Below, piece after piece: positions 23,406-34,880 of a stretch of DNA of 64,000 nucleotides. How positions within the stretch are numbered: the stretch's first letter is position 1; every line of letters starts with the position of its first letter. The DNA comes from Topomyia yanbarensis (taxonomy: Eukaryota; Arthropoda; Insecta; Diptera; Culicidae), in NCBI RefSeq assembly GCF_030247195.1, contig NC_080672.1:8618001-8682000 (forward strand). Direction: 5' to 3'. Below the pieces are notes generated by a model. It saw only the letters and a program-made list of their open reading frames with translations, was not told the DNA's origin and did not search any database. Made by a program: the position numbers and the translations under genes.

Positions 23406-24351
23406 GGGTAAGGTGGGGTAAATCCGACCTAGTAAATGGTTTTGGCTGTAAAATGCTCACTTTACATCGGATCAAGTCGTTTTATATACCAAATTAAAGG
23501 TTAGACTCCTGGGCAACTTTCTATATATAGCATTTTATTCGGATCTTGGGAATATTTTGAAATACAAGCTTTTAACGAAAATGTTCATTTTTGCTGTTTT
23601 CAAAAATGGTGGGGTAAACCCGACCCCCTATTTTTTTGGTTGATTTAGGTCAGATATTACCCAAATTTTATGGTATTTCAATGATAAATCAATGAATGTT
23701 GTGTTATTGAATTGTAACATGAAGAAAATGGAGTTCAATATCAATCTTGGAATGCTGAAATCACGAGCAGTAGCACGTAATGATATTCCCATTTGCATCG
23801 GAGCAATTGCTTGACGAATACTATAATCATCACGTTTTTGTGTCTTTCGTTTGTAATTATGAACCATTTTTCATTAAAATAATATAAAAAACAATAAAAA
23901 TATATTTCAATTTGATAAATAAACATTTTCTTAGCAAAAAAGCGGTCGGATTTACCCCACTATTTAGAGGTCGGATTTGCCCCACCGCGTCATTTTGCAT
24001 TACGATGCAATTAAAAAAAGTTATGAAAAAGGTTGAACCAAATTCATCTACGCACTTTGTAGGACTTTATTCAAAGAATTTAAATCCACTTACATTTTTA
24101 TGCAATCACTTTAACAATCAGAAATATCCTGTAGGCAATAATGCACAAAAGTCAAATCAAAAGTTGTAAAAACACACTTTTTGTCGTTTGAGCATCTCAA
24201 TTTAGATTAATAAAATGCTGTCAAGCCACCATTATGATTATTTTCGATGCTCTACACGACACCATTGATATTAGTTCGCGTAGTGCTTCTGATTTTCGGT
24301 AACAGAGGGGGGTCGGGTTTACCCAACGGTCGGATTTGCCCCACCTTACCC
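23406..24351. mobile_element. TA-flanked MITE with 25-bp terminal inverted repeat
   Basis: The left end gggtaaggtggggtaaatcc (continuing gacc) is inverted at 24327-24351 with one main mismatch. TA dinucleotides flank both sides (23404-23405, 24352-24353). Additional copies of the tggggtaaa or cggatttaccccac motif occur inside (23610-23630, 23945-23985, 24310), giving subterminal inverted arrays. No transposase. It is inserted in an older dispersed repeat. Confidence 0.85.
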
Positions 24352-24353
24352 TA

Positions 24354-24620
24354 TGTTTTCCTGCTACAAAATTTCGTACGGATCCGTTGTATGGTTCCGG
24401 AAATATAAACTGTTAATCGTCCGGTCACATGAAATTCCCACAGAAGAAGGAACTAAAAAATTCTAAGAAATCGAATTTGAATTTGGGATAACGAATATCT
24501 TTAAAATGCATGAAACATCGAGATTTTAACCAAACCATTTTTGGTGTTTAGATCATATGGGCATCCTTCCTATACATTATGCGAACATTATCCTGTTTCT
24601 CCTACCAGCTGATCAAGACG
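24354..24620. repeat. Right remnant of the interrupted dispersed repeat
   Basis: Phrases such as aaatttcgtacggatccg, ggttccggaaatataaac and gtccggtcacatgaaattcc are reversed matches to 16880-16980 in the 16607-17914 element. Together with 23347-23403 this marks a copy split by the TA element. Confidence 0.6.
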
Positions 24621-24746
24621 ACCAAACTCAAACCGCTGATTACTGGTTCAAGTTAACGATTTGGTCTTTTCTTTTACAAAATTTTAGAACTCGAATATTG
24701 ATTTCTTGTATATAGTTGTCATGTCATGTATAATGAAAATGTATTA

Positions 24747-24848
24747 CACTCAGGTTTTTTTTACGCGGGGGATACGTACCGCGTTAATTGGAAAATCCGC
24801 GTAAAAAGCCGCGTTGATTCGAAAATCCTCGTAAAAAAACCGCGTTAA
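24747..24848. mobile_element. Truncated acgcgg minisatellite element
   Basis: It begins cactcaggttttttttacgc after TA (24745-24746) and contains ccgcgtaaa and ccgcgttaatt units, but the other terminus ctgagtg is absent. It abuts the foldback starting near 24885. Confidence 0.6.
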
Positions 24849-24884
24849 TTCGAGAGTTCGCCTAAAAAAACTCTCAACACAAGA

Positions 24885-26215
24885 CTTAGAATATTTTTAA
24901 AAGTTTTTTTTTCCACGGACTTCGCAATTAATACGGTTTTTGCAAAAATAAGTCCTTTTGAATGCAAAAGACTTAGACTTTTTCCTACAAAAATGCTGAG
25001 TTCTTTTAAATCCAATGAACTTAGAAGAATTTTGGCCGTTTTTTTGCGCGGATTTCGCAATTATCTCGTTTTTTGCAAAAAATTTGCCTAGTCCTTTTGA
25101 ATGCAACAGACTTAGAAGATTTTCGGAAAGATGGAACAGACGGGTCTGGACTCCTTATGTCCCGCACCTCAACAATATGGGTATTTTCTGAATGGTCTTG
25201 ACGAGTTGGTGCCAGAAATTGATTTTTGGTGTCATTTTGAAATCCAAGATGGCGACTTCCGGTTTAGTGAAATTCTCTACAACCCATGCAATATGGGTAT
25301 TGTCGGAATAGTCTTGACGAGTAGGTGCCAGAAATGTATGTTTGACGGCATTTTGAAATCCAAAATGGCGACTTCCGGTTTAGCGAAATTTATGTTTGAT
25401 GCCATGTTGAAATCTAAGATGGCGACTTCCGGTTTAGCGAAATTCGCTGTAACCCAATAAATATAGGTATTTTCGGAATGGTCTTAACGAGTAGGTGCCA
25501 GGAATAAATAAATAAATAAATCAGCATCTTCAACGCAAGGTTGTCCATGAAAAAATGGTTTTTGAAGCCATTTTGAAATCCAAGATGGTGATTTCCGGCT
25601 TAGCGAGATTCTCTGCAACAAATGTCGATGTTTGACGTCATTTTGAAATTCTAGATGGCGGTTAACCGAAATTCCCGAATGAAAAATCTGGGCGATCATC
25701 CAAAACATCCTCGAATATAAGATCTAATCATAAACTAGCGAAATGTAAAATATTTTTATGTGATTTTATGTGAGATGTATGTAATGTGAGTTGGGGGTTT
25801 TAATTGATTCAAATTAAACACATTGCTAAAATTCAAGTAAATTCAACTGATTAATTAAAGCTATTTTTACTTCCCATACTGATTGGGTTATAGCGAATTT
25901 CACTAAACTGGAAGTCGCCATCTTAGATTTAAAAATGGCGTCAAAAATCAATTTCTGGTACCTACTTCAAGACCATTCCGAAAATGTCCATATTGTTGAG
26001 GTGCGGGCCATGAGGAATCTTCCAGACCCGTCTCTTCCAGCTTTCCGAAAATCTTCTAAGTCTTTTGCATTCAAAAGGACTTAGAATATTTTTTGAAAAA
26101 ACCGTGGTAATTTCGAAATCCACGCAAAAAATTAACGGCCAAAATTCTTCTAAGTTATTTGCATTTCAAAGGACTTAGAATTTTTTTGTTCAAAAAACAT
26201 CTAAGTCTTTTGCAT
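24885..26215. repeat. 1.3-kb foldback with internal tandem gatggcgacttccgg units
   Basis: The left arm (about 24885-25290) and right arm (about 25886-26215) are inverted copies sharing gacttagaagattttcgg, agacgggtctgga, cctcaacaatatggg and a final atggcgacttccggtttag-type block. Between them the motif aagatggcgacttccggttt recurs about five times (25250, 25365, 25420, 25585, 25655). The short open frames are repeat artefacts. No transposase is seen. Confidence 0.7.
25501..25520. repeat. (AAAT)n microsatellite
   Basis: Four to five tandem aaat units inside the foldback 24885-26215. Confidence 0.85.
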
Positions 26216-27020
26216 TAAAAAAGGAAATTTATTCATTTCAACTACCATCAAAGGCATTTTGAACATTATTCTTCATTAGATGCACAATATATGTGCCTAT
26301 GTGAAAAACTGGTGTGAATATTACGCACTACTATTGCACTGACGGATCGCATTCATTGCAATTGAGTGAGTTTCAGGCAACCTATATTTTAACCTTCCGG
26401 AAGTCGTGCTAGTGCACTGAGTGCACGCTGCTCTGAAAATCTAGCGAAATCGTCTTAGGGGACCAGCGGCTGCTCGTTCGGTAAGCCATATGCGCGACTT
26501 CCGGAGGGTTAACTAAAGATTAGGACAAGTCAGACTGAAGTCCACGCTGGCACGTAGCCAGAGGGAAGGAGGGGGAGTCTAAAGGGTAACTCCGCTCTCC
26601 CACCACATTTTCGGGAATAATGATAAATGATCACAAATAAAAAATAATAATAATTCCAAACAAGCGTGTTTTCAAATTGATGTGAAAATGATGTAGAATA
26701 AATTTAATAGTAGATTGAGCATTGGCAGAATCAAATTCTTACATTGGCGATCCTGCCGGTTATTGTAAAAAGAATCCAGTTAGAATCCCCCACGCAATAA
26801 CCAAAATAAGGAAAGAGTGAAAGCGTGTAAACTGAAAGGTTTCCCAAAAACAATATGGCGACTCGAAAAAAAAGAATTGTGAAAGCTTGTAAACCACGTG
26901 CCTTTTCATACTAGCAAAATTCCTGCTTGATCGCCTGTCACGAAAATGGCTGCTTTGTAGTCTGCAAAGAAAAAACTCAACAGCCGCATGCATATATTAT
27001 ATTTCGCAAAAATCAGCTTA
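26216..27020. other. No gene recognised
   Basis: Non-coding, AT-rich DNA. A segment around 26392-26510 contains inverted short boxes (ccttccggaagtcg and cgacttccggaggg), probably a small decayed element. Confidence 0.3.
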
Positions 27021-27803
27021 GGGGCCATCCATATACCACGTGGACAATTTAGGAAAGGGTAGAGGTCACGAGAAAGTCCATGCTTGTCCATTGGGATGGG
27101 GGTGGGGGTATGGGTAATGTCCACGGCGTCATATTTTTGTCTTTTATAAAAAAAATGAAACAAATTTGTATTGTCATTGGTGCGAGCGGTTTTATTCAAA
27201 TATTTTTAAATAGTCCAAGTGCTTATAACTAGAGGTGCGCGCCACGCCGACGATTGCATGTAAAAATAGTAAGCACATCGGTGTGAAGCCGGCGCGCCGC
27301 CGATTTTTACCTGAAATCGGCGGCGCGGCGCACACCTCTATTTATAACAGCATAGTATGTGCGTCTGCATCACGTGTGAAAATTTAAAACATCTATGACA
27401 ACTATCATCGAAAAAATCATAAGAAATCGCACGAAAAAGAATCAGAATTTTTTATTTAAATCACTTGATACAATCATCTGTAACATGATCTAATCACATT
27501 AATTTTGGATTTCATAACCAGAGGTTGAAATTACGAAACAATTCAAGAATACAAAGGTTATTTTGTGATGAATCTTTGAAATATTATAAGTCGTTAAGAT
27601 TTGAACGATTTTCATAAGGTTTGCTACATATTAGTCTTCCACATGGGAAAATTTTCTAAATCCCATTTTTATGAAACTACCCATTTTTTTTAAAGTCCAC
27701 ATGGACACCGTAGGGAGGGGTAGGGGTTTAGGAATTGTCCACACTTGTCCACGAGGGTGTCATAAAAAAGGTTTTTTTGTCCACGTGGTAAATGAATGGC
27801 CCC
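27021..27803. mobile_element. MITE with ggggccat...ccacgtggaca inverted repeats
   Basis: The left end ggggccatccatataccacg (continuing tggaca) pairs with the right end tgtccacgtggtaaatgaat (continuing ggcccc) over about 26 bp with a few mismatches. Subterminal tgtccac motifs recur. A second, GC-rich element is nested at 27230-27340. Another copy of just one end appears near 28291-28315. The target duplication is unclear. Confidence 0.7.
27230..27340. mobile_element. GC-rich hAT-like MITE nested in another element
   Basis: tagaggtgcgcgcc at the left and ggcgcacacctcta at the right form the inverted ends. The flanks cttataac (27222-27229) and tttataac (27341-27348) match at 7 of 8 positions, consistent with a hAT 8-bp duplication. 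The 111-bp body is GC-rich and itself palindromic (gccggcgcgccg, aaatcggcggcgcgg). It is the best preserved of three family members in the window. Confidence 0.75.
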
Positions 27804-29012
27804 TTTTAGTACGCCACATCGCAATTGAATAAAAAAAGCTCTCGCATCAGCAAAAAATACCTTGCCGCAATGAAAACTAGGCATGACGGTTCGGGACAAC
27901 CACATTATATTCAAATCACAAAACAAATATTTTTCCTTTTGTTCTAGCATAATGACATCGCATAATTGCATATAATCAATCGTAAGACTAAAACAAAATG
28001 GCCGCCAGCATAAAATATTACCGCTACAAAGTTTGGCATGGTAGATCGGGACGACCGCATTGTATTCAGCTAAATGCCTTGAGCAACACGATTTTTTGAG
28101 CCATTAATGCATTGCTCGTATATGCACACCAGCGTGCAACGACGAGCCAAAGGGCTCATTGATCGCAGCAACCTCGACCGGCCATCTTTTTGCTTACGAT
28201 TGCCTCACAGGTAAGACGTGCTCCTATTGCTGCCATTTAAGTGTAATACCGTGATGGGAGATTTTCAAGCAAAGCAATCAAATTCTCAAATTTTGGTCTA
28301 CGTGGTTTATGAATGGTTGACTCTCTGGTCGTGACAATTTGGTGTATACAGTACTACCCAGCGGTGAAAACACGACCCATGGGCTTTTCCCATGTAAATT
28401 ATCAAAAACGGTTCACCGGAAGTTGGCATCTTGGTTTTCAGAATTGCGCCCTAAATCGATCTCTGCTATCTACTCGTAAAGCCTGCTCCGAAAATACCCA
28501 TATTGATTAGGTTAGAGAGAATTAAGCACTTGCCACAAAAATGGGGTGCACATAACCGACCATGTTTGGGAACCGACAACCGATTTAGTAACCTTTTTAA
28601 AAGCAGAATAAAACAATTGTGGCGAACGTTTCGGTTGCATTCAATTTTTAAACCGCAATATAAAATTAATTCACCTCGTAAATATTCTATGGGCATACTT
28701 TTTCGATCGATCTGCTTCTTTCTATAACACTAAGCAACTGATCAAAAAAACTTTTAAGCAGGTTTTCACTTGTTCAACAAATATTTTGATTGTAGTACAG
28801 AACCTACGAATCAATTGTCGACAACCGACCAGTGACGGCAACCGACCACTTTCCCCTACTTACTACGAAACTATATGAAGTGAAACAACGAGAAAAATGT
28901 TAGCCTTCGTTAGGTGTAACATTTTTGTAACGAATAATTTCGAAATTATTTTAAGCCATATTTAAATGTTTTTGAAACCAAATTGTTTGTTAGAAATTCA
29001 GAGTTTGGTAAA
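27804..29012. other. No gene recognised; scattered repeat ends
   Basis: It contains a lone end of the 27021-27803 family (about 28291-28315) and, at 28415-28510, a segment resembling the arms of the 24885-26215 foldback (cggaagttggcatcttgg, ccgaaaatacccatattg). No exon is supported. Confidence 0.35.
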
Positions 29013-29014
29013 TA

Positions 29015-29503
29015 CACTCAAGTTTTTTTTTACGCGGTTTTTTTGCGCGGTATTTTTTTACGCGGTTTTTTTTACGCGGATTTTGATATTTACGCGGTTT
29101 TCATTTACGCGGATTTTGAAATTTACGCGGTTTTCATTTACGCGGTTTTTGAAATTTACGCGGTTTTTATTTACGCGGTTTTTGAAATTTACGCGGTTTT
29201 CATTTACGCGGATTTTGAAATTTACGCGGTATCCATCAATGAGGTTCCCTTTATCGCGGATTCTTAAATTTAAGTGGTCTTCATTTACGCGGATTTTGAA
29301 ATTTACGCGGTTTTCATTTACGCGAATTTTGAAATTTACGCGGTTTTCATTTACGCGGATTTTGAAATTTACGCGGTTTTCATTTACGCGGATTTTGAAA
29401 TTTACGCGGTTTTCATTTACGCGGATTTTGAAATTTACGCGGCTTTCATTTACGCGGTTTTCATTTACGCGGCTCGTATCCCCCGCGTAAAAAAACCTGA
29501 GTG
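29015..29503. mobile_element. TA-flanked element with about eleven 33-bp acgcgg minisatellite units
   Basis: The ends cactcaagttttttttttac and ccgcgtaaaaaaacctgagtg are inverted and flanked by TA on both sides (29013-29014, 29504-29505). The interior is a tandem array of a 33-bp unit (gattttgaaatttacgcgg then ttttcatttacgcg), about eleven copies, with one degenerate patch near 29230-29275. Because 33 is divisible by three, all frames stay open for over 170 codons. These are not genes. Confidence 0.9.
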
Positions 29504-29505
29504 TA

Positions 29506-30272
29506 TTACTGTCTTTGATGCGGTTGGCCAACAGGAATCGGTGCCAAAGTAGATCATGTGTGGCCTCAGTAATACTGTACAAAGATAATGTGGTCAATCG
29601 ATAAAACTGATTCAAAACCTTCGTAATAATTTTTAAGGCATGTAGAAAATCACAACTAAAATAAAATTGAAACGTTCACTCAAATGTTCACTTTCGTAGC
29701 TACATCCGAATCTCCCGGGAGATCCAGAGCATCCGTATAACTGATAAATTCATGAATCCAGTACTAAAACTCAGAGAGTTTTTTTCGGAAGCATTTTTAG
29801 TAGATTTACTGATATTAATATATACTGGTGACTGGATTAAGGTCCATATAAGTTCTAGAATATGAATTGACCAATTTTACACAAACTCGAATTCAAATTC
29901 CAATTAGTTCCAATTAAAGTTAAAAAATTCCTTTCGACAAAAACAACACCGCATTTAATGTAAAATTTGTGAATTTTACATTCATCAAGCAGTGACCGCT
30001 GGCTTATTCTTTGTTCTGGAACTCTGTGGACTCTCGAAAGTATTTTCAAAATAGCATTGCAACTATTGCGCTTTTTATCTGTTTTGCCTAAACAACTTCA
30101 AGGTACCGAAGAGGGGCAGTAAAGCAGTTTTTGCATGTCGCTAAATATTGTATTTAAACACTAAAGTGTGTTTTTAACTACGTAAGAGATCTCAATATAT
30201 TTTACATTCTCGCGTTCGATGATTTTTTTAAGACGGGTCAGAAAACGTAGAAAAACATCTATGGTCCCTTAA
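29506..30272. other. No gene recognised
   Basis: AT-rich non-coding DNA. Confidence 0.35.
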
Positions 30273-30433
30273 CCCGATCAGAAACACATAACAGAAATAT
30301 TTCACAACTATCTCTCGCATTGTTACTTGTTATAAATTTCTGTTATTTTAACTACTAACGAGACCTAATTTATAACACAATATGTTACAAAAATTGTGTT
30401 CTGTTATAATCTTGTTATTTCATTCTGATCGGG
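30273..30433. mobile_element. 161-bp MITE with 11-bp terminal inverted repeat
   Basis: cccgatcagaa (30273-30283) is inverted at 30423-30433 (ttctgatcggg). The interior contains several ataacag/ctgttat and gttataa motifs in both orientations. No clear target duplication. Confidence 0.65.
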
Positions 30434-31799
30434 AAGTGATTGGTATACATCAGCAATATTGAACGTATTATTGTTTGAATTATTTTCCAACAGTAAATAT
30501 GCTGTTTGTTTAGGCTTAGGTGCTTTTCTGATCTAACAGGTAGGGTGATAATAGAAACAAGGAGAAAATCTGCTCATTACCTTATATTTTCATAAAAATA
30601 TACAGGCATTTTGCAACGTCAACGAAATAAGCAGATTGGAAGCTACACCATTAATTTTGTTCTACCGACTCTCACTTTTCCGCAACTTTTTACCAAGTTT
30701 TATACAGCCAAGCTAACCAAGATCTCAGTACAAGTGACGTTTGTTTTGCTGAAATTCGGGAAATATATTACTGAAAATCAGTAAATTGAAGCCAGCGTGG
30801 CTATCAATTGAAAAAATTAACTGACCGTTCAGCTGTGCGGAAAACACAGAACTGAAGATGAGATATCCAAATTTTGAATCTTCAAAAGCGCGAACAATTT
30901 TGAAGAAACTACTTACCACCGAATCAAACTTAAATTATAAATGCTAATAACAGTTTTGGTTTCATCTCAATTAATGCCTGAAGCATTGAGACGAGTACAT
31001 ATAGACCTTTTTAGTAGACCCAACACGAAAAACTCTCAAATAGCTATATAATTAGCTGTAGGAAGCTAAAAAAATGCATTTAAAGTATAGTCCATAAAGG
31101 AAGAGTATTCTGATTGCAATTGAAAAGCGAGATAGTGAACTTGGTCTTTGTTTATTGTCTTATTTTCAGAGTGCGCAACTAGTGTTTAGGATAAGCAATT
31201 TATTAACTAAAATGTACATAAGATGCGCATAAGTTGCCCAGGCCGAAAATAGGAAAAAAACGACAGGCGCAAGTCCAATCAGTTTCTAAACTGCTCACTC
31301 GACTGACACGCAGAAGTGAAACTTATTCACCAGCAATTCAATACTAGCGCATGCCAAATAACTGGTGTATTGGTATGTGTACTTTAAAAGTCTCTTTCCT
31401 CTCGATGCCGTTTGTTGACCAAATCATCGGCCCTCACCGTACGATGGATTGTTGAGCTGTCTGATGTGATGATCTCTCTCTCGCGCAACATAATCAAGCT
31501 TTGTTTATGTTGCACACTGGTGTCACAGCGCGTCGCTTTACTCTCCCGCAACAAAAAGTCATCAAAATACCGATGAGTTGCTGGTGGATTTTAGAACGTG
31601 CCTTTTGTCTATATCTCTTTTCGTTTTGCTGCTATTTAATAGTTAACACAGCATGACCTCACCACAAATGTAGTGGGTTCGAAATCGTTATTTTTGCATA
31701 TGAAGCGATGCGATAAAAACGATTTTGCGTCGAAACCAAAAGAGATAATTGAATGGAGTCAAAGAAAGAACTGTAGAACTTGCTGAGATGCATTATTTC
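30434..31799. other. No gene recognised
   Basis: Short frames only. The patch 31380-31640 is somewhat more GC-rich (includes tctctctctcgcgcaacata) but has no recognisable motif. Confidence 0.3.
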
Positions 31800-32485
31800 C
31801 ATGTTAATAATGGTGATGTTTATTATTTACTATTTTAAGATAATTAACGAAAATGCTAATAATAGCACTAACTTAAAACTAATTTACTTGTAAAAGAATA
31901 CTAAATTCACTTAACTGAAATGTATTAATACATTTTTCTCTGTAAAATTTGTCTGGCTTTCGAATAAAAAGAAAAAAAAAGTACAATAAGTGCCATACTT
32001 TTTCAATTAGAGCTGGTATTAGTGAAAATAAGATAAAAATATCCAAGTTGAATAACCCAAACTCATGAAAATAAGAAAAGGTAAGTGTATCATGTCAAAG
32101 AACGAATTATGCAGCTCTTCAAGACTAACAATCTGGATTATTAAAATGATGAGGTTAACTATTACGATTTTCAAGAAATGAACGAAAAATCGATTAAAAT
32201 TGTTTAATTTTCACTAAATTACTTTGAAAAGGCTACTTAAACTCATTAGCTGAAACATGTGAGGACATCACTCAATGCGAAATTTTCTCACCTTCCCAGT
32301 GGACCTAAAATATTTGAAATATAAAGTATACTTTTTGAGTTAGAGGTATTTTAAGACAAATAAGCTTTTTACACATAAAGTCCAATAACTCTGTAAAGGT
32401 TGAGATTTGATGGTATGTGTAGAACAATTTTTTTCTCCAAATATGTCAGTCTATCACCCCCCAGAGGTTCTTAAACATGAACCAA
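31800..32485. repeat. Dispersed repeat with gtgatagactg end, copy 2 (inverted)
   Basis: It ends tgtcagtctatcacccccca and matches 19496-20110 in reverse, best over 32310-32485 (gttagaggtattttaaga, ggttgagatttgatggta). The left limit is approximate. Confidence 0.6.
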
Positions 32486-33395
32486 ACACCCTGTATTGTT
32501 GACTCGAGTCTCACAATCTTAGTCTTAAAAGAAGGGTATGGTTTATCATTGTCTAGTGGTTCAATTTTTGACTATTAGCTCCACTAGGCTCTACTGATTC
32601 CTTTCATGGCCCTTAGTAATTGTGCAAATTTAGGTACCGATGGTTGCGTCTACGGACCCTCCAAAAATTTCCAAAGTTGTTATGAAAATTAGTATGGAAA
32701 AGCGATGAACATAGAAAATAAATTCTTAAAAAATCACCTCATCAATTAATTCATGAGAACACTATATAATTCCAAAGATATTATTCTACTGAACACATTC
32801 GTGGAACATTGTAGGTTTGTGAAAATTCGCTGAGAAAAGTTATTAACTCAATATCAATTCTTCAAAAGGGCTAATGAGATTTTTATAAACAAACTTATTT
32901 CGCTCATTACTCCGCTGTCGAGTCGAATTTCATGAAAGATACACATGAATCAACATCTTTACCCTTGGTAGAATCAATTTCAAATGTCTTCTGGGTTGAA
33001 ATATAACAAATTAAGAGAAGTCAGCAAAACAAAAGTTTGTTTACAAATCTTATTAGCCCAATTCTATTGTTGATATGGAACTAAAGAAGCAGCATGACTT
33101 TAAAACAAGTGGATTTTATTATTAATCTAGCAACCCGGCTCTGTTGCGTGCATCTCTTCAAAATCCTTGCATTTTTCCCATCTTGTTGCGCAGTATGTAG
33201 TCACATCAGAAAACTAAAAACTTCATTTGATGGACGTACAAATTTATGAAACGTAAAGGAATCCTCAATACTTTTTTGCATTTCTCAAAGAAGGAAGGCT
33301 ACGCAATCACTCAGAAATTCGACTTTTCAATCTAGAGTGCCATTAGATTCAGTTCGTCAAGATCTGAAAATGGTCTGTGTGTGTTTATAGAAAGG
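32486..33395. other. No gene recognised; a relic of the tgcctttctcaa family at about 33290-33400
   Basis: Around 33290 the text gaaggctacgcaatcactca, followed by tagattcagttcgtcaagat, is a diverged piece of the family at 16607-17914. The rest is uninformative. Confidence 0.35.
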
Positions 33396-34880
33396 TTAAA
33401 AAGCTGTATTGGCACTAGGGTATTGCAAAAAAAATCTCAAAGGTCCTCCCTCTCATATTGTGACAAATGTCAAATTAATCTCAGATGCCAAATTTCACAT
33501 CATTTGGACAATTTTAGACCCCCGCCCACTTCGCTTGAAATTTTTGAAGTTGGTAATATGGGAAAATATGGAGGAAAAATATATTAAATGCTATAACTTT
33601 TGAAGTAGTAATCAGAAAATACAATTTATACCTCTTTTTAAAGTAAATAACCTTAGTATTTGAAGGAAGACATTCCTGTTTCTAGACAAATAGAAGAAAG
33701 TGGGGTACGTACTGGGTCATTTTGGTCTCAAAATTTCCTATTTTTAATCATTTTTCTGCTCCGTGATGCAAATCATACATATTTTGGAGTTTTTCTAATG
33801 TGAAAAAATCTCAGAAATCGAACGGAACCTTTTTGACCTTTGTCCGAATACGGGAAGTTGGGGTTATAGGGCCTTTTGTCATCAATATTAAATTTTATCA
33901 TTTTCTCGTGTATATATCTCTATTACTCTTCAATCAATTCTCATAAAATGTACCTTGTTAAACGTGAAAAATCCTTAGGAACACAATAAAAATAGATTCG
34001 TTATCGGTAAAATTCAGAAACATCAAATTATCTGATATATAGTCTCGATTTCACATTTCTATCATAAAATTGCACATATTAACTCCATTTAACAACAAAA
34101 TTCTTATTAAATTGACTACTTTTAGTGTAAAATACGCTTGAGGATCGCATGAGAAAAGTTTCCATCCTGGAAAAATAGGGGAAGTTGAGGTATTAGGACA
34201 TTTAACGAAAAAAATGTGATTTGTAGAATTAGTGTCCAAAAATTTGATGTGTCTGAATTTTACCGCTAACGAATTCATTTTTGATGTATTCATAAGAATT
34301 TTCCGCGTTCAACAAGCTACATTTCATGAAAATTGATTGAAGAATAATAGAGATATATGCACGAGAAAATTATAACATTTAATATTAATGACAAAAGGTC
34401 CTATAACCCCAACTTCCCGTATTCGAACAAGGGTCAAAAAGGTTCCGTTCGATTTATGAGATTTGTTCACATTAGAAAAATTCCAAAATATGTATGATTT
34501 GCATCACAAAGCAGAAAAATTAGGAAAAAATGGAGGATTTTGGGGCCAAAATGACCCAGTACCCCACTTTCCCCTATTTTTCTAGATAGAGGATATCTCC
34601 CTTCAAATACTTAGGTCATTTACTTTAAAAAGAAGTATAGATTGTAATTTTCTGATAGCTACTTCAAAAATTATAGCATTTAGTATATTTTTCCTCTATA
34701 TTTTCCCATAGCACCAATTTCAAAAATTTCAAGCGAATTGGGCGGGGGTCTAAAATTGTCCAAATGATCTGAAATTTGGCATCTAAGCTTACTTTGACAT
34801 TTGTCACGATATGGGAGGGGGGGAGCCTTTGAGAATTCAAAAAAAAGTTTTTTTGCAATGCCCTAATTGGCACTGGGTGG
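33396..34880. repeat. 1.5-kb foldback: two arms of about 630 bp around a loop of about 210 bp
   Basis: The left arm, about 33396-34028, is matched in reverse order and complement by about 34242-34880. Shared landmarks, outer to inner: attggcactagggt or its complement; gacaaatgtcaaa; tggacaattttagacccccg; aaatatggaggaaaaatata; gtggggtacgtactgggtca; caaatcatacatattttgga; cgggaagttggggttatagg; tctctattactcttcaatca. The arms differ by scattered substitutions and small indels. The segment 33699-34578 has the look of a separate nested element with ends gaaagtggggtac. No protein frame is conserved between the arms. A transcript crossing it would form a very long double-stranded hairpin. Confidence 0.85.

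Noticed and set aside
29090..29470. Regularly spaced repeats resembling a CRISPR array
   Set aside because: The units are directly adjacent without unique spacers, the context is eukaryotic and the array lies inside a TA-flanked element.
28966..29615. Long open frames on both strands (174 and 185 codons) with an 11-residue repeat
   Set aside because: They arise because the minisatellite unit is 33 bp, a multiple of three, and has no stop in several frames. The DNA is a mobile-element interior, not a gene.
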